A stretch of 40,861 bases of DNA from an uncultured Burkholderiales bacterium (lineage in GTDB: Bacteria; Pseudomonadota; Gammaproteobacteria; Burkholderiales; Burkholderiaceae_C). The stretch spans positions 1 through 40,861 of the forward strand of contig CALAGS010000100.1 in assembly GCA_937891665.1 (NCBI GenBank). The letters run 5' to 3'. This document shows, in pieces, positions 35,642 through 40,861 of the stretch (the stretch's first letter is position 1; every line of letters begins with the position of its first letter). The notes beneath the pieces are model-generated. The model was not told the DNA's origin and did not search any database. It saw only the letters and a list, made by a program, of their open reading frames with translations. Position numbers and translations under genes: made by a program.

Positions 35642-36977
35642 AACGCATGGCGCCCGTCAAAGTGAGGCTGGCCAGCGCCATCACTTTGGCCGAATCGACC
35701 AGTTCTTGAATGCCCACATACTCATTGGGCTGGTGCGCCAAATCCAAAATACCTGGACCATAAGCAATGCAGTCTTTCAGCTTGCCGGTTCGCACAATGT
35801 GCTTTTGATCGTAGGTGCCGGGGCTGGAAATGTAGGAAGGCTCGCGCCCCAACACACGCGCAATGGCTCGCGCCGTGGCATCGACCACAGGCGCATCGCG
35901 CGGCGTAGCGGTAGGCACAAAGCTCATGATGTCGCGAATGCCAAAGTCAAAACCGGGGCGCGTGCGTTTCAGTTCATCGAGCATGTCAATGATTTCTTGC
36001 TTCACGGCTTCCAAATTTTCTTCAGCAATAAAGCGCCGATCGAGTACGGTGCGGCAACTGTGCGCCACCACAGGCGATGGCGAATCTGCGGTGGGCCAGC
36101 CACGAGCATCTGTTGCATAGTGTTGTTCAACTTGACCGCCGTGAATGCTGTTGATGTTCAAGGTACTCACACGGGCACCCGGCGGCTCAACGGGCTCTGA
36201 GGTATGTCGCTGTTTCAATCGCGGTTGCAATTGGGTTTCAAGCAAATGAATGAAGGCACTCATGTGATTGATGGCGCTGTCGCCCAAGAAAGGCATAGAG
36301 CCATGCGCAATGCGGCCTTTGGTTTCTACCTCACTCCACCACACACCACGATGTCCTAAGCAAATGCGGTCTACGCCCAATGGCTCAGGAATGATGACGT
36401 GGTGCACACGCGGCTTGCTGAAATAACCGCGCTCTGCCAAATAACCCACACCTGCAAAGCCACCCGACTCTTCGTCAACGGTGCCACTGATTTCAAGCGC
36501 GCCTGGAATGGGCATGCCCGATTCAATCAGGGCTTCACACGCAATGATGCTGGCGGCCAAACCGCCTTTCATGTCGCAAGTGCCACGGCCATAAATTTTG
36601 CCGTCGCGAATTTCTGCGCCGAAGGGGTCAGAGGTCCAGCCACTGCCCGCTTCCACCACATCGATGTGGCTGTTAAAGTGCACGCACTCGCCGGTGCCAG
36701 ATCCTTGCCAACGCGCCACCACGTTGACGCGTGGCTTGGCATCTGAATCGCCTGGTGCGCCATGCGCACGGACATACTCCACTGCAAAGCCCCGCGGCTT
36801 GAGTCGCTCGCCAATGAATCGGGCACAGGCTTCGTAAGCATCGCCTGGTGGATTGACAGTGGGAATGCGCACCAAGTCTTGCGTGAGTGCTACCACTTCA
36901 TCGCGCTTGGCTTCAATGCGTGCCAAGACAGCTTGAACTTGCGGGCTCAAAGCTTCTGCAGTGGTTTTTGAGTTCAT
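35640..36977 (-). CDS. M20-family ArgE/DapE-type deacylase
   Basis: A protein of 445 residues from ATG 36977, with GGAG nine bases upstream; a longer form starting at 37013 would overlap the previous gene. The di-metal site is visible: H104 and D106 (NSHIDVV), D135 (GTCDMKGG), the catalytic E169-E170 (TVDEESGG), E198 (IPEPLG) and a C-terminal His in LDLAHQPNEY. Such enzymes remove acyl groups from N-acyl amino acids or diamino acids. The gene overlaps the persulfide-dioxygenase stop (TGATG), so the two are probably translated together even though no shared pathway is obvious. The substrate is uncertain. Confidence 0.88.
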   Translation of the reverse strand: MNSKTTAEALSPQVQAVLARIEAKRDEVVALTQDLVRIPTVNPPGDAYEACARFIGERLKPRGFAVEYVRAHGAPGDSDAKPRVNVVARWQGSGTGECVHFNSHIDVVEAGSGWTSDPFGAEIRDGKIYGRGTCDMKGGLAASIIACEALIESGMPIPGALEISGTVDEESGGFAGVGYLAERGYFSKPRVHHVIIPEPLGVDRICLGHRGVWWSEVETKGRIAHGSMPFLGDSAINHMSAFIHLLETQLQPRLKQRHTSEPVEPPGARVSTLNINSIHGGQVEQHYATDARGWPTADSPSPVVAHSCRTVLDRRFIAEENLEAVKQEIIDMLDELKRTRPGFDFGIRDIMSFVPTATPRDAPVVDATARAIARVLGREPSYISSPGTYDQKHIVRTGKLKDCIAYGPGILDLAHQPNEYVGIQELVDSAKVMALASLTLTGAMR

Positions 36978-38128
36978 CAGTTTTGTCTCCAAGGCAGGCC
37001 GCGCATTCTCCAACCGCCTACATTTCCGCGATGCGCATGGGCATCGGGATCTCCTTCAAAACCTTCCAAAATATTGAATGCTTCAATGCCCAACTGCGTG
37101 GCCCTTTGCGCAGCAGCTACCGATCGCACGCCACTCCGGCAGAGCAAAACAATTTTGAGCCCCTCAGCTGCAATGCGTTGAATGCCAGCGTCAAACTCCG
37201 GATTCACATCGACCACCGGCCACTGCTTCCAAGCCAGCGGCTTGGCTTCGGGCACAAAGCCAACCCAAGCGCGCTCTGCATCCGAGCGCACATCGACCAT
37301 CACAGCCTCGCCCGACTGCACCCAGTGCCACGCCAACTCTGGGTAGACATCGCCGGCATAGCCTTGGGCGGGACGGATGCTTAAGACATCGTTTCGCATG
37401 GGTTCTCCTCCGGCATCTTGCCGTAATCCAGAATTTAAATTGGCGGGCACCGCTTCGTCTATTCGGCGCGGCTTAGGCAGGTTCAGGTTGTTCATGGTCT
37501 TCACAAACTGCTCTTTGGTTTGACCCGCAACACGCACGTTGTTTTTGATTTCATGGCCAATGCTTGAATGGGTTCGGCCTTTGTAATCATGCCCTGGCCA
37601 TACGGTGGTGCCTTCAGGCAATTTGAACAAGATCTCAGTCAGGCTGTGATACAAGGTTTCGGCACTGCCCGACTGAAAATCTGTGCGACCACAGCCATCA
37701 ATGAGCAAGGTATCGCCCGTGAAAACATGTCCGCCTTGGCTGGCTGCCACATAAAAACTCATGCTGCCTGCTGTATGTCCAGGGGTATGCAAAGCCTTGA
37801 GCGAAAAAGCGCCAAATGGAATCAATTGACCATCGATCAGTTGAACCGATGCAGTGCCAATGTGACAGCCCTCAGGCGCTGCTGTTTTCAATCCCAAATG
37901 TTCAGCCAGCAAACCTGCGCTGGTAATGTGATCTGCATGCGCGTGGGTTTCTAAAGCCCAATTGACTTTGAGGCCTTTGTCTTGAATGAGCTTTTGATCG
38001 CGTGCAATTTGATCGTCTACGGGGTCAATGATGACGGCCTCTAAGGTGTCTGGGTCAAAGACCAAATAGGTGTAGGTGCTGGACTGGCTGTCAAACAGCT
38101 GAATGACTTGTGCTTGTGAAGTGTGCAT
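36977..38128 (-). CDS. Persulfide dioxygenase-rhodanese fusion (metallo-beta-lactamase fold plus rhodanese)
   Basis: The product has 383 residues. The N-terminal ETHE1-like domain has THAHADH at 61-67, H118 (TPGHT), D139 (FTGDTLLIDGCGRTDF) and H180 (WPGHD), so an Fe site of H62, H118 and D139 is expected. The C-terminal rhodanese domain (about 260-383) has Cys330 in LCRSGVRS, its persulfide-carrying loop. Such fusions oxidise glutathione persulfide to sulfite and move sulfane sulfur, for example to thiosulfate. The ATG at 38128 has GAGG six bases upstream, straddling the repressor stop, and is better than the TTG at 38140. Confidence 0.92.
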   Translation of the reverse strand: MHTSQAQVIQLFDSQSSTYTYLVFDPDTLEAVIIDPVDDQIARDQKLIQDKGLKVNWALETHAHADHITSAGLLAEHLGLKTAAPEGCHIGTASVQLIDGQLIPFGAFSLKALHTPGHTAGSMSFYVAASQGGHVFTGDTLLIDGCGRTDFQSGSAETLYHSLTEILFKLPEGTTVWPGHDYKGRTHSSIGHEIKNNVRVAGQTKEQFVKTMNNLNLPKPRRIDEAVPANLNSGLRQDAGGEPMRNDVLSIRPAQGYAGDVYPELAWHWVQSGEAVMVDVRSDAERAWVGFVPEAKPLAWKQWPVVDVNPEFDAGIQRIAAEGLKIVLLCRSGVRSVAAAQRATQLGIEAFNILEGFEGDPDAHAHRGNVGGWRMRGLPWRQN

Positions 38129-38136
38129 GTCAGACC

Positions 38137-38382
38137 TCAAGCAAACTTCGTCAGCATTTCGGCCACATGCTCGGCCGATTGATCACCTTGTTCAATCATG
38201 CAACCCACCATGGCAAAAAAGGATTTGTCCAAAGCTTTGCGTGACGCAGCCATTTGCTGCGCAATTTTTTCGCAATCCGCGTCGGTCTCAATGAGTTTTT
38301 GCAAACCTCGCAATTGGCCTTCAATTCGGGCCAGACGGGCACAAAGGGCTTTCTTTTTTTCAGAATCGGCAATACGGCTCAT
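38137..38382 (-). CDS. CsoR-family (DUF156) small repressor, likely persulfide-responsive
   Basis: An 81-residue all-helical protein with the family core LARIEGQLRGLQKLIE (17-32) and ADCEKIAQQMAASRKAL (35-51). Cys37 lies at the conserved first-ligand position. Aligned without gaps on FrmR, the next His position is a Met (M62) and there is a Cys at 61, so the Cu(I) pattern Cys-His-Cys is missing; neither is there a Cys at the CstR position 29 residues on. Cys14 is a third, upstream Cys. Genes on both sides handle reactive sulfur, so sensing persulfide, as CstR does, is my best guess. It starts at ATG 38382; a TTG at 38406 is less likely. Confidence 0.85.
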   Translation of the reverse strand: MSRIADSEKKKALCARLARIEGQLRGLQKLIETDADCEKIAQQMAASRKALDKSFFAMVGCMIEQGDQSAEHVAEMLTKFA

Positions 38383-38407
38383 GGAAATCTTTCTGGAGGA
38401 CAACAAA

Positions 38408-38452
38408 TTATGATAACTTCTGCCAGCTTTTTTGGAACATTTTTCGGAAACA
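38408..38452. promoter_or_regulatory. Divergent control region between the CsoR-family repressor and the YeeE-type genes
   Basis: TTATGATAA (38408-38416) is a perfect palindrome with one central base and could hold -10-like elements on both strands. Two direct near-repeats, TTTTTTGGAACA (38428-38439) and TTTTTCGGAAACA (38440-38452), lie next to each other before the plus-strand gene; the second contains its likely ribosome site. This is the expected site of repressor action. Confidence 0.3.
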
Positions 38453-38459
38453 CTGCGAC

Positions 38460-38879
38460 ATGCTTGCTAATTTACACCCCTATTTAATTGCCGGTCTCGG
38501 CGGTATTCTCATTGGCCTTGCCAGTTGGCTGCTTTGGTGGGGTCTTGGCCGCATTGCGGGCGTGAGCAGCATTACCTCTGAAGTCATTGCTTCACCCGTC
38601 CGGTCTGATTCTTGGCGATGGGCGTTTTTGGCAGGCTTGATCTTGGGAGGCTACCTTTTGGGTCAAGGCCTAGAGATACCCACTTTGCCTGCAAGGCCCT
38701 TGTATTTGCTTATTCCTGCAGGACTTTTGGTGGGTTTTGGTACCGTCTGGGGCAATGGTTGCACCAGTGGCCATGGCGTGTGTGGCTTGGGCCGGTTGTC
38801 GGCCAGATCCTTGGTGGCGGTGGGTGTTTTCATGGCCACAGGCATGCTTGCGGTCACCCTGATGCGAGGTGCAGCATGA
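38460..38879 (+). CDS. YeeE/YedE-family (DUF395) sulfur transport protein, N-terminal half type (PmpA-like)
   Basis: The 139-residue membrane protein has about four helices and the signature GNGCTSGHGVCGLGRLSARS (about 98-117), whose two cysteines are hallmarks of the thiosulfate transporter TsuA family. Half-size genes of this kind come in pairs that together equal one TsuA-like protein. The role is probably movement of thiosulfate or another sulfane sulfur compound across the inner membrane. The stop overlaps the next start in ATGA. It is divergent from the repressor and dioxygenase genes. Confidence 0.88.
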   Translation: MLANLHPYLIAGLGGILIGLASWLLWWGLGRIAGVSSITSEVIASPVRSDSWRWAFLAGLILGGYLLGQGLEIPTLPARPLYLLIPAGLLVGFGTVWGNGCTSGHGVCGLGRLSARSLVAVGVFMATGMLAVTLMRGAA

Positions 38880-39352
38880 GCGCCCCCCATCACCCCGCCG
38901 GCCAATTGGGTCTGGCTTTCTCTGCAGGCCTTTTGTTTTCGGCTGGCTTGGTTTTGTCGGGCATGACGCAGCCCCTCAAAGTGTTGGGCTTTCTGGACAT
39001 CACAGCCATTGGCAAAGGACCGTTTCCAGGTCTTTGGGACCCCACTTTGGCCTTTGTCATGGGCGGTGCGGTCTGTGTCACTTTATTGGCATTTGCTTGG
39101 ACGCGGCGAATTTCGACAACACCTTTGTTTGACGATCAATTCCATGAACCTGCCCGGAGCCACATTGATTTGCCACTGATTGGGGGGGCCGTTTTATTTG
39201 GCGCGGGTTGGGGTTTGGTGGGCTATTGCCCCGGTCCGGCCCTGGCCAGCGCTCTTTTAAGCACAGATGCCCTGATTTTTACAGCCGCCATGTTGGCCGG
39301 CATGTTGATTTGTAAGACTTTTCTAAGTAAAACGGCTAAGATTGCAGATTGA
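38876..39352 (+). CDS. YeeE/YedE-family sulfur transport protein, C-terminal half type (PmpB-like)
   Basis: The 158-residue membrane protein starts at the ATG overlapping the partner's stop. A conserved Cys is in GWGLVGYCPGPALASALL (about 115-132), the motif of the second half of TsuA-like proteins, with earlier segments LVLSGMTQPLKVLGFLD (about 27-43) and GLWDPTLAFVMGG. It should form a complex with the PmpA-like partner. The stop codon overlaps the palindrome and direct repeat upstream of icmF. Confidence 0.88.
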   Translation: MSAPHHPAGQLGLAFSAGLLFSAGLVLSGMTQPLKVLGFLDITAIGKGPFPGLWDPTLAFVMGGAVCVTLLAFAWTRRISTTPLFDDQFHEPARSHIDLPLIGGAVLFGAGWGLVGYCPGPALASALLSTDALIFTAAMLAGMLICKTFLSKTAKIAD

Positions 39353-39354
39353 CG

Positions 39355-39370
39355 TTGACGTAAACGTCAA
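39355..39370. promoter_or_regulatory. Perfect 7-2-7 palindrome upstream of icmF
   Basis: TTGACGTAAACGTCAA has perfect 7-base arms and a 2-base centre. Another TTGACG (39349-39354) directly precedes it, partly inside the previous stop codon. It lies 55 bases before the icmF start. It recalls operators of the MerR-family LiuR or similar regulators of branched-chain and short-chain acyl-CoA catabolism, from memory only. Confidence 0.6.
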
Positions 39371-39425
39371 TTAGACGGGACTGCTTCCTGATGCGGTCCT
39401 TTTCATCCATGACTGGAACCTTGAC

Positions 39426-40861
39426 ATGACCGACTTGTCTGCCGAATACAAAGCCCTCGCCGAATACCGCCCCACGCACAAAGTGCGCTTTGTCACGGCA
39501 GCCAGCTTGTTTGATGGCCACGATGCGGCGATCAACATCATGCGCCGTATTTTGCAAAGCATGGGCGCCGAAGTGGTTCACTTGGGTCACAACCGCTCGG
39601 TCGACGAAGTGGTGACAGCCGCTTTGCAAGAAGATGTGCAAGGCATTGCGATCAGCTCCTACCAGGGCGGTCACGTTGAATATTTCAAATACATGGTTGA
39701 CCTGCTGCGCGAGCGCGGTGGCGAACACATCCAAGTCTTTGGCGGCGGCGGCGGTGTCATTGTTCCCGCTGAGATTCGCGAATTGCATGCCTACGGTGTG
39801 GGCCGAATTTACAGCCCCGAAGACGGCCAACGCATGGGCCTGGCCGGCATGATTGGCGAGATGGTCATGCGCTGCGACAAAGACATTAGCCCGTATGCCC
39901 CCAAAGATTTGAAAGCCATTCAAGGCAACACCGAAGCCAACTGGCGCGCGTTGTCACAACTGATCACCGTGTTAGAAAACGGCAAGGCTTCAGCAGACAT
40001 GGTGGCCGCATTGCGCACAGAAGCTGTTAAACACAAAGTGCCTGTGTTGGGCATTACGGGCACTGGCGGCGCTGGCAAATCTTCTCTAACCGACGAACTC
40101 ATTCGACGTTTGCGTTTGGACCAAGGCGATGCCTTGCGCATTGCAGTGGTGTCCATCGATCCTTCACGCCGCAAGAGCGGTGGCGCTTTGCTTGGCGACC
40201 GCATTCGCATGAACGCCATCAACCCTTGGCGCAATGGCCAGCGCGTGTTCATGCGCAGTTTGGCCACGCGCGATTTTGGCAGCGAAATTTCTGCAGCGCT
40301 GCCCGATGTGGTGGCCGCTTGCAAGGTGGCTGGCTTTGATGTGGTGGTGGTTGAGACCTCTGGCATTGGCCAAGGCGACGCAGCCATCGTGCCGCATGTC
40401 GATGTGCCGATGTACGTCATGACGCCAGAGTTTGGCGCAGCCAGCCAGTTGGAAAAAATCGACATGCTCGACTTTGCCCAATTTGTGGCCATCAACAAGT
40501 TTGACCGCAAAGGCGCCAGCGATGCACTGCGCGATGTGGCCAAACAAGTTCAGCGTAACCAAGAAGCTTGGACAGTGCCCACAGAAAAAATGCCGGTGTT
40601 TGGCACCATGGCTGCGCGCTTCAACGACGATGGCGTCACAGCTTTGTACCAAGCACTCAAAGTTCGCTTGGGCGAGTTGGGTTTGAAGTTGAAAGAGGGT
40701 TTGCTGCCGATTGTCGACGTTCGCCACAGCACCAACCAGACTCCCGTGGTGCCCACCGCACGCACACGTTACTTGGCCGAAATCAGTGACACCGTGCGTG
40801 GCTACAAAAAACAAGCACGCGCCCAAGCACACTTGGCCCGAGAAATTCAACAATTGCGCGC
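39426..40861 (+). CDS. icmF: Fused isobutyryl-CoA mutase, N-terminal part (C-terminus beyond window)
   Basis: 478 codons are visible and the frame is open at the right edge; full IcmF is about 1090 residues. The N-terminal B12-binding domain has the base-off motif DGHDAA with Asp30 and His32 (first about 150 residues), followed by a G-protein chaperone domain whose P-loop is GTGGAGKS at 212-219, with VETSGIGQG and NKFDRKG further on. The mutase domain follows at or beyond the edge. The enzyme interconverts isobutyryl-CoA and n-butyryl-CoA (and can act on pivalyl-CoA) and repairs its own cofactor through the G domain. The order B12 domain, GTPase, mutase distinguishes it from ordinary methylmalonyl-CoA mutase. 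A palindromic operator lies in front. Confidence 0.93.
   Translation, partial: MTDLSAEYKALAEYRPTHKVRFVTAASLFDGHDAAINIMRRILQSMGAEVVHLGHNRSVDEVVTAALQEDVQGIAISSYQGGHVEYFKYMVDLLRERGGEHIQVFGGGGGVIVPAEIRELHAYGVGRIYSPEDGQRMGLAGMIGEMVMRCDKDISPYAPKDLKAIQGNTEANWRALSQLITVLENGKASADMVAALRTEAVKHKVPVLGITGTGGAGKSSLTDELIRRLRLDQGDALRIAVVSIDPSRRKSGGALLGDRIRMNAINPWRNGQRVFMRSLATRDFGSEISAALPDVVAACKVAGFDVVVVETSGIGQGDAAIVPHVDVPMYVMTPEFGAASQLEKIDMLDFAQFVAINKFDRKGASDALRDVAKQVQRNQEAWTVPTEKMPVFGTMAARFNDDGVTALYQALKVRLGELGLKLKEGLLPIVDVRHSTNQTPVVPTARTRYLAEISDTVRGYKKQARAQAHLAREIQQLR

Noticed and set aside
38612..38875. Extension of the PmpB-like frame upstream into the PmpA-like gene
   Set aside because: The upstream part is low-complexity out-of-frame translation of PmpA; the ATG at 38876 with ATGA coupling gives the family length.

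Overview
The window looks like chromosomal DNA of a betaproteobacterium, most likely a Comamonadaceae member of the Limnohabitans/Rhodoferax/Polaromonas type. I base this on moderate GC, the argB-slmA pair, a PhaF/PhaI-type phasin beside a PhaD-like regulator, a fused IcmF mutase, a TRAP-linked uronate locus, and dense heterotrophic catabolic operons. I see no rRNA, tRNA, CRISPR array, insertion sequence or prophage. Coding density is very high and no gene-free stretch exceeds about 200 bases. Both end genes are cut by the window edges.

Layout. (1) 1-6256, minus strand: an Atm1/HMT1-type ABC exporter (cut at the left edge), then a fatty-acid module of TetR regulator, DmdC-like acyl-CoA dehydrogenase, DUF2147 secreted protein, crotonase and hotdog thioesterase. 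(2) 6311-19277: a large sugar-acid catabolic locus. A leftward arm (enolase-superfamily dehydratase, two SDRs, FAH-family hydrolase) and a rightward arm (GntR/FadR regulator, TRAP transporter dctPQM, altronate dehydratase, Ldh-type dehydrogenase, fructuronate/tagaturonate reductase, mannonate dehydratase) diverge from a 199-bp region that carries a near-perfect FadR-type operator. (3) 19281-22913, minus: slmA, argB, rfbD, rfbB. (4) 23015-24877: phasin plus PhaD-like TetR, then coaX converging on them. (5) 24899-36977: an amide/peptide-handling region with a C45-type Ntn hydrolase, two amidase-signature enzymes, an M81 (MlrC-like) protein, a complete oligopeptide-type ABC importer with fused ATPases, and an M20 deacylase. 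(6) 36977-39352: a reactive-sulfur module with a persulfide dioxygenase-rhodanese fusion, an atypical CsoR-family repressor, and divergent YeeE/YedE-type half transporters. (7) 39426 to the right edge: icmF, preceded by a perfect 7-2-7 palindrome.

How the genes work together. The TRAP arm fits uptake of a hexuronate or related sugar acid. UxaA and ManD both make 2-keto-3-deoxy-D-gluconate (KDG), and the UxuB-type enzyme supplies their substrates. The divergent arm has the enzyme order of a non-phosphorylating route: dehydration, SDR oxidation, then FAH-type cleavage to pyruvate plus a hydroxy acid. No uronate isomerase, KDG kinase or KDPG aldolase lies in the window. The amide/peptide region reads as uptake and hydrolysis of an unidentified amide or peptide, with no obvious dedicated regulator. 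The sulfur module would sense, oxidise and move sulfane sulfur.

The most interesting points are the possible phosphorylation-free branch in the sugar-acid locus, the CsoR-family protein lacking the standard ligand spacing, and the unassigned amide/peptide cluster.
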